The position numbers were made by a program, and so were the translations under genes. A stretch of DNA of 62,776 nt from an uncultured Cyclobacteriaceae bacterium (GTDB lineage Bacteria; Bacteroidota; Bacteroidia; Cytophagales; Cyclobacteriaceae), in NCBI GenBank assembly GCA_905479015.1, contig CAJQKV010000016.1:1-62776 (forward strand), read 5' to 3'. Of the stretch, positions 18,082-27,319 are shown piece by piece (the first letter of the stretch is position 1; each line of letters opens with the position of its first letter). The notes below the pieces were generated by a model. That model was not told the DNA's origin and ran no database searches. It saw only the letters and a list, made by a program, of their open reading frames with translations.

Positions 18082-19863
18082 ATGGAAAGACATACCTATG
18101 ATTATGGTGTAATTGGCAACTGTGCTTTTACTGCCCACGTGCATACCGATACGAGTATTGCTTGGATGTGTTGGCCTCGATTTGATAGTAGTTTCGTCTT
18201 TGGATCTATCTTAGATCAAGAAAAAGGAGGTGAATTTTCTATCAAGCCATTACAAGAGGTATTTGAATCCAAACAGACTTATTTAGAAAACACCAATATC
18301 CTTCAGACAGAAATATCCTCCCCAGAGGGAACCTATCGAGTGACCGATTTTGCGCCCCGATTTTATCAGTCTGATCGTTATTTTAAACCCCTCATGCTGG
18401 TAAGAAAAATAGAGCGAATAGAAGGGAATCCAAAAATCATTGTCAAATGTAAACCAGTGGGAGAGTATGGAAATGTAGTTCCCAAACAAAGTCTTGGAAG
18501 TAATCACATTCAGTTTTTAGGCTTAGAAGCGAATGTGCGATTGACAACTAATATTTCACTCAATTATATCGTAGACGATCAGGCTTTTGTCTTGAATGAG
18601 GATAAGTATATGGTATTGACGTATGGTCCCCCCCTAGAAGGGACCATTATTGAGACTTGTGATGTGTTTTTGAGCAGAACCAAGATTTATTGGAGGGATT
18701 GGGTCAAAACTTCTAGTGTAGTTAATTTTTATCAGCGAGAAGCGATCCGATCGGCCTTAATTTTGAAAATTCATCAATATGAAGATACGGGTGCGATTGT
18801 AGCAGCGATGACGACGAGTTTACCCGAATCACCCGGTAGTACCCGGAATTGGGATTATCGATATTGTTGGATGCGAGATACCTTTTATACGCTAAATGCT
18901 TTCAGTAATATTGGTCATTTTGAAGAATTAGAAAAGTATTTTCACTACATATTAAATACGACCATTGATGAAGAAAGTCGTTACCAACCGCTTTACGGCA
19001 TATCAGGAAAAAAAGCCCTTACTGAAGTTGAAATTCCTTTAAAAGGATATTTGGGAAATCAGCCTGTAAGGGTGGGAAATCAAGCTTACACTCACATACA
19101 GAATGACGTCTATGGTCAGGTTTTAATATCGTTATTGCCGCTATATGAGGATAAAAGAATTATTTTCACAGAAAGATTTGATTCTTCAGGGTTGATTATG
19201 AAAACCCTGAAAATGATTGAAAAAACGTTTGGCGAAAAAGACGCAGGCTTATGGGAATTTAGAAATTTAAAGCAGCATCATACCTATACCTATCTATTTC
19301 ATTGGGCAGGAAGTTGTGCTGCCATAAAGATGGCCAAAGTACTAAAAAATGAAGAAATGGGTACCTTAGCAGTCAAGTTAAAAAAGAGATCTGAAATTGA
19401 AATTGAAAAAGCATACGTGCCGTCAAAGAAAGGATATGCGCAGGCGGTTGGGGTAGATAGGATGGATGCCAGTACCCTACAACTCATCATGATGAACTAT
19501 CTTCCGGGCCATTCACAAAGAGCCAAGGATCATTTGATCGCCATGGAAAGAGAGCTGGCAGCCTCTGGGGGACTTTTTTATAGATACAAGCATCAAGATG
19601 ATTTTGGGGCACCTGAGACGACCTTTTTAATTTGTGCTTTTTGGTATGTTGAATCGCTGGCTTGCGTGGGAAGGTTAGACGAAGCCATCAAATATTTCGA
19701 AAATCTCATTTCATTCAGTAACCATGTGGGACTTTTGAGTGAGGATGTAAACGAAAAAGATGGCGGTATGTGGGGAAATTTCCCGCAAGCATATAGCCAT
19801 GTGGGATTATTAAATGCCGCAACAAGAATAGCAAACAAACTGGATAGACCTAGCTTTTTATAA
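18082..19863 (+). CDS. glycoside hydrolase family 15 protein (glucoamylase-like)
   Basis: 593 aa, no signal peptide, so cytoplasmic. The N-terminal beta domain begins DYGVIGNCAFTAHVHTDTSIAWMCWPRFDS. The (alpha/alpha)6 barrel has GSTRNWDYRYCWMRDTFYTLNAF (about 251-273) and the C-terminal LLSEDVNEKDGGMWGNFPQAYSHVGLLNAA (about 555-584), whose Glu is the expected catalytic base. Family members cleave terminal alpha-1,4-glucose or, in some lineages, trehalose. Facing the trehalose synthase gene (3' ends overlap by 14 nt) makes a role in trehalose or storage-glucan turnover plausible, but the sequence does not decide the substrate. Confidence 0.92.
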   Translation: MERHTYDYGVIGNCAFTAHVHTDTSIAWMCWPRFDSSFVFGSILDQEKGGEFSIKPLQEVFESKQTYLENTNILQTEISSPEGTYRVTDFAPRFYQSDRYFKPLMLVRKIERIEGNPKIIVKCKPVGEYGNVVPKQSLGSNHIQFLGLEANVRLTTNISLNYIVDDQAFVLNEDKYMVLTYGPPLEGTIIETCDVFLSRTKIYWRDWVKTSSVVNFYQREAIRSALILKIHQYEDTGAIVAAMTTSLPESPGSTRNWDYRYCWMRDTFYTLNAFSNIGHFEELEKYFHYILNTTIDEESRYQPLYGISGKKALTEVEIPLKGYLGNQPVRVGNQAYTHIQNDVYGQVLISLLPLYEDKRIIFTERFDSSGLIMKTLKMIEKTFGEKDAGLWEFRNLKQHHTYTYLFHWAGSCAAIKMAKVLKNEEMGTLAVKLKKRSEIEIEKAYVPSKKGYAQAVGVDRMDASTLQLIMMNYLPGHSQRAKDHLIAMERELAASGGLFYRYKHQDDFGAPETTFLICAFWYVESLACVGRLDEAIKYFENLISFSNHVGLLSEDVNEKDGGMWGNFPQAYSHVGLLNAATRIANKLDRPSFL

Positions 19864-22027
19864 TTTCGTTTAAGAGTTTCCGAACCTCTTTATAAGAATT
19901 AACGCTGAACTTTGCTTCGGAAGCACTGGTGCCTACTTTGATGGTATAGGCCTCTTCGGGCATTGCTTTGAAGGTATCTTCATCTGTAAAATCATCTCCT
20001 AGTGCCAATAAAAAGGCAGCTTCAGGGTAGATTTCCATTAATTTTTGGGCCGCTTTTCCTTTATTGATCTCAGAGTTTTTGATTTCTACGATCATATCGC
20101 CCTCAAGTACTTCCAAGTTTTCATTGGCGGTCATGTATTTTAAATGACTGGTGAGCTCCCGTGTTCGAACTTCTCCCAAACCCGTTTCTACTTTTCTATA
20201 ATGCCAAACCAAGGAATAATCTTTTTCTTCGACGAAGGAACCGGGCGTACGATTTACATATCTTTCTAAGAGCGACAGGGTCTCTTTTTTCCAACTAGCA
20301 TTAATTTTTATAAAGGTTTTGAAGGGCTTACCCATCCTTTTAATCCAAACCCCATGTTCTGCTACAATATCTAATGAATAAGGCTTCATCCACTCCTCAA
20401 GGAATTGCCGGCCTCTGCCCGAGATAATCACAATGTGATTTTTTTTGTCTTTTGTGAGGCGTTCCAAAATCTCTATGAGCTCTTGATCGGGTTTAGAGTC
20501 ATCAGGATTTTCATTAAAACCAACCAGTGTGCCATCATAATCCAAGAAAATCAATCGTTCTTTCGATTGTTTATAGGCATGCTTGATTTCTTCTGACAGT
20601 TGGTTATCAATCAATCTTGTTTTGAGATGACTTTGTTCTTTTTTTACATTTGCAAGTTCATCCATGAACAATTTAACCCAGGCATGTATGTTGTATCTTT
20701 TCAATGATTTCTGCATCGAGGTCATGCTTTCGATTTGCAGTGCCTCTGGCATAGTTAATGCTTTATGCATGGCTTCAACCAATTGGTGAATATCATTGGG
20801 ATTTACGATGATGGCATCAGAGAGCTCTTTGGAGGCACCGGCCATTTCACTGAGAATCAAGACTCCCTTTTTGTCTAATCTACTCGCTACATATTCTTTA
20901 CATACTAAATTCATGCCATCTCGCATAGGAGAAACCAAGGCCACGTCGGAAATCCTGTAAAATGCAGATAAAGCAGGCAATGGAAAACTTCGGTAGAAAT
21001 AATGGATAGGCGTCCAATTGAGCTTGGAGAATTGACCGTTGATACGACCCACTAAAAGATCTATTTCTTCTTTGAGTTGCTTGTATTTTGAAACAGAATC
21101 TCTGGAGGGAACCACTACCATAAAAAGGGATACTTTCTCTTTAAAATCAGGGTATTTGCTGAGAAAAAGCTCAAAGGCCCTTAATCGTTGGGGGATACCT
21201 TTAGAGTAATCCAGTCGGTCAATGGATAAAATGAGTTTTACGGTACCAATGGATTCTCTATAACGAGCTTCTCGGGCCAATGTTTCTGGATCTTGAGCAG
21301 AGGCGGCATACTTTTCATAGTCGATACCCATGGGTAAAGCATCTGCTTTTATGAGTCTGTTTTTGACTTTAATCGTACCGTTTGAGTTCCCAAGTCCCGC
21401 CAGTCGATTGACGGAAGAGAGAAAATGTCTCATGTCGTCGTAGGTATGAAACCCCAAAAAATCAGCGCCGAGCATGCCATTGAGTAATTCCCTTCTCCAC
21501 GGCAATAGCCTAAAGGACTCATAGGAGGGGAATGGGATGTGAAGGAAAAATCCAATAGTAGCGTTGGGACTGATGGCCCTGATCAGTTGAGGCAAAAGCA
21601 ATAGTTGATAGTCATGTATCCACACGGTATCATCATCCTCGAGTTCTTCTGAAACGATTTCTGCAAATTTTTGATTGACACGCTGATAGGCTAGCCAAAG
21701 CTCTTCTTTGTAAACGGTATATTGATTAAAATAATGGAAGTTTGGCCATAAGGTCTCGTTACTGAAGCCCTCGTAGAAATCTTCAATTTCCTCAGTACTC
21801 AAAAATACAGGTTTCATGTGCTGCTTGATGAGGTTTGAATGTACTTCTTCCTCTTGAGACTTTTCAATGGCCAATCCTGGCCATCCGACCCAAAGATTAT
21901 TCCCTTGTTTAAAAACAGAATTCAAACCCGTCGCAAGGCCACCTTCACTTGCCTTGTATACAAGCTCATTATTTTCCTGTTCTATTTTGACGGGAAGTCT
22001 GTTTGAAATAATGATTGTTTTACCCAT
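19850..22027 (-). CDS. bifunctional trehalose-6-phosphate synthase/phosphatase (OtsA-OtsB fusion)
   Basis: 725 aa. Residues 1 to about 465 are a GT20 trehalose-6-phosphate synthase: IIISNRLPV, GGLATGLN, VGWPG, VWIHDYQLLLLPQLI, GFFLHIPFPS, SIDRLDYSKGIPQRL. Residues about 490-725 are a HAD-type trehalose phosphatase: LIFLDYDGTLVGF with the nucleophile Asp, VIISGR, VAEHGVWIK and ALGDDFTDEDTF. It makes trehalose from UDP-glucose and glucose-6-phosphate in one chain. Such fusions are known in Bacteroidota and eukaryotes. It lies 50 bp after the exonuclease gene, and its end overlaps the GH15 gene. Confidence 0.95.
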   Translation of the reverse strand: MGKTIIISNRLPVKIEQENNELVYKASEGGLATGLNSVFKQGNNLWVGWPGLAIEKSQEEEVHSNLIKQHMKPVFLSTEEIEDFYEGFSNETLWPNFHYFNQYTVYKEELWLAYQRVNQKFAEIVSEELEDDDTVWIHDYQLLLLPQLIRAISPNATIGFFLHIPFPSYESFRLLPWRRELLNGMLGADFLGFHTYDDMRHFLSSVNRLAGLGNSNGTIKVKNRLIKADALPMGIDYEKYAASAQDPETLAREARYRESIGTVKLILSIDRLDYSKGIPQRLRAFELFLSKYPDFKEKVSLFMVVVPSRDSVSKYKQLKEEIDLLVGRINGQFSKLNWTPIHYFYRSFPLPALSAFYRISDVALVSPMRDGMNLVCKEYVASRLDKKGVLILSEMAGASKELSDAIIVNPNDIHQLVEAMHKALTMPEALQIESMTSMQKSLKRYNIHAWVKLFMDELANVKKEQSHLKTRLIDNQLSEEIKHAYKQSKERLIFLDYDGTLVGFNENPDDSKPDQELIEILERLTKDKKNHIVIISGRGRQFLEEWMKPYSLDIVAEHGVWIKRMGKPFKTFIKINASWKKETLSLLERYVNRTPGSFVEEKDYSLVWHYRKVETGLGEVRTRELTSHLKYMTANENLEVLEGDMIVEIKNSEINKGKAAQKLMEIYPEAAFLLALGDDFTDEDTFKAMPEEAYTIKVGTSASEAKFSVNSYKEVRKLLNEIIKS

Positions 22028-22077
22028 GATTTGTAATTTTTAAAATCGGGAGTGCCCAGGAGTGCGACATTCCTTTA

Positions 22078-22878
22078 TCATTTATTGAAGCTATTTAATC
22101 TTAATTGTGTTAATTTCTTTTTGGTATCCAAGGGAAAATCACCCTTCATCATCCAATCATAAAATGAGGGTTCTTTTTGCAGAACTTCAGTAACTAATTT
22201 GCCTTTATGCTTTCCAAAATTAAACACTTCTTTCCCTTGGTCATTGAACACCATGCGTCCAGCCAAGTCTACCATTTTCTTATTCAAGAGCAGGTGCAAG
22301 GAACTCATGTCATTTTCTATGATGCCCAAAACTTCACCTTTCAGGTTGGAGAGGGTTTGCCGATCGTATTTAGCAATTTGACCCATAAAAACAGCCATAG
22401 TTGCGCGGGTATCCGCCAGTGCACTGTGGGCGTTCTCTAACACTTCCCCTGTGTAGAATTTAAAGGCCGCACTTAAATTTCTTTTTTCCATCATATGGAA
22501 AATTTTTTGAGCGTCGAGCAAATTTCTTTTGTCGGTATTGAAATCTATACCTACTCTGGCAAATTCTTGGGCCAATAAAGGGATGTCAAATTGTAAAATA
22601 TTAAATCCGCAAAGATCACAATTTTCCAAAAAATCAGACATGGATTTAGCGACTTGATTAAATGAGGGCTCGTCTTTAACATCTTTGTCATAAATGCCAT
22701 GCACCAAACTAGACTCTATTGGAATGGGTATTCCTGGGTTGATACGCCGACACTTTTCTTCTGTCTTACCATCAGGAAAAATCTTAATTAATGCGATTTC
22801 GACAATCCTATCTTTTGAGGTATTGGTCCCAGTAGTTTCAAGATCGAATACGACCAGTGGGTTTTTTAGATTCAGCAT
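22078..22878 (-). CDS. DEDDh 3'-5' exonuclease (DnaQ-like)
   Basis: 266 aa. Exo I is VVFDLETTGT with Asp12 and Glu14. Exo II lies around CDLCGFNILQFDIPLLAQEF. Exo IIIepsilon is HSALADTRATMAVF, with the His and Asp of the DEDDh class. The C-terminal 80 residues hold a segment with MVFNDQGKEVFNFGKHKGKLVTEVL...YDWMMKGDFP, the small "GKHKGK" domain often seen at the end of DnaQ-like exonucleases in this phylum. It may proofread replication or act in repair. It starts 6 bp after the Mur-like gene, so the two are coupled. Confidence 0.9.
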   Translation of the reverse strand: MLNLKNPLVVFDLETTGTNTSKDRIVEIALIKIFPDGKTEEKCRRINPGIPIPIESSLVHGIYDKDVKDEPSFNQVAKSMSDFLENCDLCGFNILQFDIPLLAQEFARVGIDFNTDKRNLLDAQKIFHMMEKRNLSAAFKFYTGEVLENAHSALADTRATMAVFMGQIAKYDRQTLSNLKGEVLGIIENDMSSLHLLLNKKMVDLAGRMVFNDQGKEVFNFGKHKGKLVTEVLQKEPSFYDWMMKGDFPLDTKKKLTQLRLNSFNK

Positions 22879-22884
22879 TTATTT

Positions 22885-23481
22885 TTAATCCTTATAGGTG
22901 GTAAAAGCTTCCATAATTTGGTCACTGGGTATAGATATTTTTTGCAATAGGGCCTTAGCCGCTCCGGCGTGGGATAAGAAGTTATTGTTTTTAGTCATGA
23001 GGCTCAGATTACCCTCTAGTCTAAATCCACCATCTATTTCAGTTCCTGAGAGAGATTCATATTCAACCAAACTCACACCTTCGCGCTGTTTTTCACTAAT
23101 AACAACGGCTAAGTTATCTTCTTTGTTATAGAGTAACGTACCGCTTTTGGGCGTTAAATCAGCAAACAGCTCATATTTCTCAATAAATTTTTCAATGGCT
23201 TGATAATTTTTTGATTTTTCATCCTCTACGTGATGAATGAGGGCAATATGGTGATTGAATTTTAAAAATTCTTCGAATTTTATTTCGTCTAAATCACTAA
23301 AGTCACAGGGAGTAATGACGATGGCAGCGCTTCCAATTCGATGATCATCTGGAGATAAGATGAAATCATGTGCTTTTCCCACTACGTTCAAAACATGCAG
23401 GACAATTGTAGTGATTTCGTGGGCTCCTTCGTTTCCGATGATGGCAATTCTTTGTTTATCCTTAATCGACGCAAGATTCAT
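22885..23481 (-). CDS. short Mur-ligase-like (Mpl-derived) protein, probably inactive
   Basis: 198 aa. The sequence resembles the central domain of UDP-N-acetylmuramate:tripeptide ligase (Mpl/MurC): RIAIIGNEGAHEITTIVLHVLNVVGKAHDF sits where Mpl has its GTHGKTT P-loop, and KFNHHIALIHHVEDE and PKSGTLLYNKED match later strands. The P-loop residues GKTT are replaced by AHEI, so ATP binding should be lost. The N-terminal Rossmann domain and most of the C-terminal ligase domain are absent, compared with about 450 residues in Mpl. It may be a regulatory or structural relic. It is followed 6 bp later by the exonuclease. Confidence 0.6.
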   Translation of the reverse strand: MNLASIKDKQRIAIIGNEGAHEITTIVLHVLNVVGKAHDFILSPDDHRIGSAAIVITPCDFSDLDEIKFEEFLKFNHHIALIHHVEDEKSKNYQAIEKFIEKYELFADLTPKSGTLLYNKEDNLAVVISEKQREGVSLVEYESLSGTEIDGGFRLEGNLSLMTKNNNFLSHAGAAKALLQKISIPSDQIMEAFTTYKD

Positions 23482-23504
23482 TTTTTATTTGGTCATTTGT
23501 AAGT

Positions 23505-23534
23505 CAAAAGTAATTAAAAATATGCAGAGATAAA
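23505..23534 (-). promoter_or_regulatory. candidate promoter for the Mur-like/exonuclease/otsAB genes
   Basis: Minus-strand TACTTTTG (23505-23512) matches TAnnTTTG exactly. TTTA lies 18 bp upstream where TTTG is expected. The predicted start point is near 23499, giving a leader of about 18 nt before the ATG at 23481. Confidence 0.45.
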
Positions 23535-23554
23535 TTAATTGTGGAGGGTATAAA

Positions 23555-23584
23555 ATTGTGGATAAGATGTGCAAACTAAATTTG
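23555..23584 (+). promoter_or_regulatory. candidate promoter for dnaB
   Basis: ATTG (23555-23558) and TAAATTTG (23577-23584) are separated by 18 bp, close to the Bacteroidota consensus TTTG-N19-TAnnTTTG, with an exact -7 match. Transcription would begin near 23590. A 17-codon frame starts at 23607 and its TAA overlaps the preferred dnaB ATG at 23660 as TAATG. Confidence 0.45.
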
Positions 23585-23659
23585 ATATTAAAGCGGAGTT
23601 GTTGACATGAAATGTTACGTTTGCTATTATATATCAAACCTATTCAATCCGATCAACTA

Positions 23660-25207
23660 ATGGACCCTTTAGCTTCTTCATCGCGTAAAATTTCGGGCAA
23701 TGCACGTAGAAAACCAGTCAATGACACTACGGAGTCATTGGGCAAGCTACCACCACAAGCAGTTGATATTGAGGAGGTTGTATTAGGAGCGCTCATGTTG
23801 GAGCAACATGCTTTGTCGAGTGTTATCGATATTTTAAAGGTGGAGAGTTTTTATAAAGAAGCCCATCAAAATATTTACGAAGCGATTGTTCAGCTCTTCA
23901 ATAATAGCGATCCGGTGGATATCAAAACGGTCGTCCATCAATTGCGGAAAAATGGAAAGTTAGAACTCGTTGGGGGTTCTTATTATATCGCTGATTTGAC
24001 GACGCGTGTGAATTCGGCCGCCAATATAGAATACCATGCCCGAATTATTTCTGAGCAATCTATCAAAAGACAGTTGATTCGGATTTCATCAGAACTCGTC
24101 ACCGATGCGTATGAAGATACGACGGATGTTTTCCAGTTACTAGACCGCACTGAGCAAGCACTTTTTCAGGTTTCAGAATCTCACATCAGAAAGAATTATG
24201 ATAAAATGAGTTCTCTGCTTACCAAGGCGATCAGTCAAATAGAAGAACGAAAAAATAAAAAAGATGGACTCACGGGCGTACCCAGTGGCTTTACTGCCTT
24301 GGACCGTATCACCTCAGGATGGCAACCTTCTGATTTGGTGATCATTGCTGCTAGGCCAGGTATGGGTAAAACCGCCTTTGTCGTTTCAGCCATGCGTAAC
24401 GCAGCCATTGATCATGGACAAGGGGTTGCCATATTTTCCTTAGAGATGTCTTCTGTTCAATTGGTGAACAGATTAATTTCGGCAGAAGCAGAATTGGAAA
24501 GTGAAAAATTAAAAAGAGGAGAAATGGCCGATTATGAGTGGGAACAATTACTTCATAAAACTTCTAAACTCTCTGAGGCTCCTATATTTATTGACGACAC
24601 ACCAGGTCTGAGTATCCTAGAATTGAGAGCGAAGGCCAGAAGATTGGCACAGCAGCATGATATCAAACTTTTGATCATTGATTATTTGCAGCTGATGTCA
24701 GGAGGAGATGCCAATAAAAATTCAGGAGGAAATAGAGAACAAGAAATTGCCTCTATTTCTCGAGCGTTGAAAGGGATTGCAAAAGAATTGAATATCCCAG
24801 TGATTGCTTTATCTCAATTGAGCAGGGCGGTTGAAACCCGTGGAGGTGACAAAAAACCGCAATTATCAGATTTAAGAGAATCGGGTTCTATTGAGCAAGA
24901 TGCCGATATGGTGATGTTCTTGTATCGTCCAGAATATTATGGGATTACCCAGGGCGAGGATGGTGCACCGCTTAACGGCACTGCTGAGGTCATTATCGCC
25001 AAACACAGAAATGGTAAATTAGATACTGTACAGCTCAAGTTTATCGGTAAGTTTACCAAGTTTGCAGATTTAGATGTATTGACCAATGAATCCTATGGTT
25101 CTTCTTTTCCGAGCAGTGGTAATACCGATAGCGGTTATACCATTACAATGCCGAGTAAAGGCGCCCAAGATACCTCTGCAGCTGGCGATGATCCCATGCC
25201 CTTTTAA
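23660..25207 (+). CDS. dnaB: replicative DNA helicase DnaB
   Basis: 515 aa from the ATG at 23660, a hexameric helicase at the replication fork. The N-terminal domain starts LPPQAVDIEEVVLGALMLEQHALSSV. The RecA-like C-terminal domain has Walker A ARPGMGKTAF, Walker B LLIIDYLQLM, and the conserved SRALKGIAKELNIPVIALSQLSR, DLRESGSIEQDADMVMFLYRPEYY, and a final glycine/serine-rich tail ending DDPMPF. An in-frame ATG at 23612 would add 16 residues (MLRLLLYIKPIQSDQL) unlike any DnaB start, so I prefer 23660. No intein is present. It converges on the TPR gene with 16 bp between ends. Confidence 0.95.
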   Translation: MDPLASSSRKISGNARRKPVNDTTESLGKLPPQAVDIEEVVLGALMLEQHALSSVIDILKVESFYKEAHQNIYEAIVQLFNNSDPVDIKTVVHQLRKNGKLELVGGSYYIADLTTRVNSAANIEYHARIISEQSIKRQLIRISSELVTDAYEDTTDVFQLLDRTEQALFQVSESHIRKNYDKMSSLLTKAISQIEERKNKKDGLTGVPSGFTALDRITSGWQPSDLVIIAARPGMGKTAFVVSAMRNAAIDHGQGVAIFSLEMSSVQLVNRLISAEAELESEKLKRGEMADYEWEQLLHKTSKLSEAPIFIDDTPGLSILELRAKARRLAQQHDIKLLIIDYLQLMSGGDANKNSGGNREQEIASISRALKGIAKELNIPVIALSQLSRAVETRGGDKKPQLSDLRESGSIEQDADMVMFLYRPEYYGITQGEDGAPLNGTAEVIIAKHRNGKLDTVQLKFIGKFTKFADLDVLTNESYGSSFPSSGNTDSGYTITMPSKGAQDTSAAGDDPMPF

Positions 25208-25223
25208 AATAGATTCACTGAGT

Positions 25224-25562
25224 TTATTGATCGTCATGTTCGAGTTCAAAGTTATTAAAGGCATTTTTTATTTCCTCTAGGGCTTTGGTGTTTTTAGAAA
25301 GTGCCGTTTTCTCAATTCCTATCTCATAGGTTGCTCTGGCTTCTTCCACATAACCACAATCTGCAAATAGCTGAGCAGCTTGATAATAAGTGGGGAGATA
25401 ATCCGGAAATTCAGTCAATAATTTTCTAAAACTGGCCAGGCAGAATTCATTATTTCCCCCTAAAAACTCAAGGGTCATGGCATACAACAAGAAGGGATCC
25501 AGCGGATTTTTTTCAAGTAATTTTTGAAGCTCTTTTATACGTTTAATATTCATGTTTTGCAT
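25224..25562 (-). CDS. tetratricopeptide-repeat protein, 112 aa
   Basis: Small cytoplasmic helical protein with two to three TPR-like units: NPLDPFLLYAMTLEFLGG, CLASFRKLLTEFPDYLPTYYQAAQLFADCGYVEEARATYEIGIEKT. The P..YLPTYYQAAQLFADCGYVEEARATYE unit is a near-ideal TPR. It probably binds a protein partner, which is unknown. A second ATG sits three codons after the first. It is convergent with dnaB and divergent from etfB. Confidence 0.85.
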   Translation of the reverse strand: MQNMNIKRIKELQKLLEKNPLDPFLLYAMTLEFLGGNNEFCLASFRKLLTEFPDYLPTYYQAAQLFADCGYVEEARATYEIGIEKTALSKNTKALEEIKNAFNNFELEHDDQ

Positions 25563-25625
25563 TTTACATTCTTGTATTAATGATTAACTTTACCCTCAAA
25601 TTTAGGATCAAATTTAATATTTAAC

Positions 25626-26363
25626 ATGAAAATTCTTGTTTGCATAACCCATGTGCCAGATACCACATCAAAAATCTCTTTTGTGGACCAAGATACGGTA
25701 TTTGATAAAACGGGGGTTCAATTTATTATCGGACCTTATGACGATTATGCGTTGGCTAGAGCAGTCGAATTAAAAGAACAGCTTGGAGGTAGCATTATGG
25801 CGCTAAATGTAGGTTTAGCAGAAACTGAGCCAACGATTAGAAAGGCACTGGCCATCGGGGCAGATGAGGCCATTCGCATCAATGCAGAACCCAAAGATGC
25901 TTTTTTTGTAGCCCATCAAATTGCTCAAGTAGTCAAAGGAGGAGATTATGATTTAATTCTTATGGGAAGAGAATCGATTGACTTTAATGGAGGACAAGTT
26001 CACGGAATGGTTGGAGAACTTTTGGGTATCCCCTCTGTCTCGCCTGTGATGCACTTAGATATAGAGGGAAATATTGCTAAATTATCTCGAGAGATTGAAG
26101 GAGGTAAAGAATTATTGGAAGTAGCGCTGCCTATTGTGGCGGGTTGCCAGGAGCCGATTGCAGAATGGAAAATACCTAATATGAGAGGGATCATGTCTGC
26201 GAGGTCAAAGCCGCTCAATGTTTTAGATCCCTTTGAAGACGAGCAGAAGACGGTAGTTGAAAATTTCGTGATGCCAGCAGCAAAAAGTGGGATAAAAATG
26301 ATAGATGCCGACAATGTGGGTGAGTTGGTAGATTTATTGAAAAATGAAGCAAAAGTATTTTAA
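25626..26363 (+). CDS. etfB: electron transfer flavoprotein subunit beta
   Basis: 245 aa. It begins MKILVCITHVPDTTSKI and has DYALARAVELKEQLGG, ALAIGADEAIRI, DLILMGRESIDFNGGQVHGMVGELLGIPSVS and LPIVAGCQEPIAEWKIPNMRGIMSARSKPL, the standard beta-subunit order, including the AMP-binding region. With EtfA it carries electrons from acyl-CoA dehydrogenases to the quinone pool. It is the first gene of a tight operon: its TAA shares an A with the etfA ATG (TAATG). Confidence 0.96.
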   Translation: MKILVCITHVPDTTSKISFVDQDTVFDKTGVQFIIGPYDDYALARAVELKEQLGGSIMALNVGLAETEPTIRKALAIGADEAIRINAEPKDAFFVAHQIAQVVKGGDYDLILMGRESIDFNGGQVHGMVGELLGIPSVSPVMHLDIEGNIAKLSREIEGGKELLEVALPIVAGCQEPIAEWKIPNMRGIMSARSKPLNVLDPFEDEQKTVVENFVMPAAKSGIKMIDADNVGELVDLLKNEAKVF

Positions 26364-27319
26364 TGAAAGTATTGGTATTTATAGAATCAGATGAGGGTAG
26401 AATAAAAAAGTCTTCTCTTGAGGCAGTAAGTTATGCTGCTGAAATAGCACAAGACACTGTCGCTATGGTCTTTGGAGTCCTCGAGTCATCAGAACTGAAT
26501 AAAATAGGTGCGGCTGGAGCGAAAAAGGTGTTGCACGTCACAGACTCAGATTTTGAGCCCTCAAATATCATGGCAGTATCCACGGCTATTGCGCAAATGT
26601 TTGAAGCAGAAGATATTGAATTGATGGTGATGGCCAAGTCTTCATTAGCTGATCCTGTATCAGCTCGGGTATCTATCAAAATGGATGCCTCGTTGGTGAG
26701 TAATGTTACCGAGTTACCCGACATGGCCAACGGATTTACAGTAAATCGAAGTATTTATACTGGAAAAGCCTTTGCGAAAACCAAGTTAACGAGTGATAAG
26801 AAAATTCTTACTATACGTAAAAATACAGTTCCCATCCGGGAGAACGGGTCCGATCCAGAAATAGTAGTGTTTCAGCCTAATTCAAAGGGTTCAGACGCTG
26901 CCGTGAAGGTACTGTCTCAAGAAAAAACCAGCGGCGACATTCTTCTACCCGAGGCCGATATCGTGGTTTCGGGAGGGAGAGGTCTTAAGGGACCTGAAAA
27001 TTGGGGAATGATAGAAGACTTGGCAGCAGCCCTTGCTGCGGCAACAGGATGCAGTAAACCCGTCTCAGATATGGACTGGCGTCCCCATCATGAGCACGTA
27101 GGTCAGACGGGCGTCAAGGTGTCACCAACATTATACATTGCGGTGGGGATCTCAGGGGCCATTCAGCATCTGGCAGGAGTAAATTCTTCTAAATTTATTG
27201 TGGTCATCAACAAAGATCCCGAAGCACCTTTTTTCAAAGCGGCAGACTATGGCATTGTTGGAGATGCATTCGAGATACTTCCCAAATTAACAACAGCCAT
27301 TCTTGCGGCAAAGGCCTAA
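26363..27319 (+). CDS. etfA: electron transfer flavoprotein subunit alpha
   Basis: 318 aa. The C-terminal FAD domain is clear: VVSGGRGLKGPENWGMIEDLAAALAAATGCSKPVSDMDW (about 193-230), VGQTGVKVSPTLYIAVGISGAIQHLAGV and INKDPEAPFFKAADYGIVGD. The N-terminal half is the usual variable alpha/beta domain. It partners EtfB. Both its start and its stop use the overlapping TAATG arrangement, linking etfB, etfA and the bifunctional nuclease gene in one translation unit. Confidence 0.96.
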   Translation: MKVLVFIESDEGRIKKSSLEAVSYAAEIAQDTVAMVFGVLESSELNKIGAAGAKKVLHVTDSDFEPSNIMAVSTAIAQMFEAEDIELMVMAKSSLADPVSARVSIKMDASLVSNVTELPDMANGFTVNRSIYTGKAFAKTKLTSDKKILTIRKNTVPIRENGSDPEIVVFQPNSKGSDAAVKVLSQEKTSGDILLPEADIVVSGGRGLKGPENWGMIEDLAAALAAATGCSKPVSDMDWRPHHEHVGQTGVKVSPTLYIAVGISGAIQHLAGVNSSKFIVVINKDPEAPFFKAADYGIVGDAFEILPKLTTAILAAKA

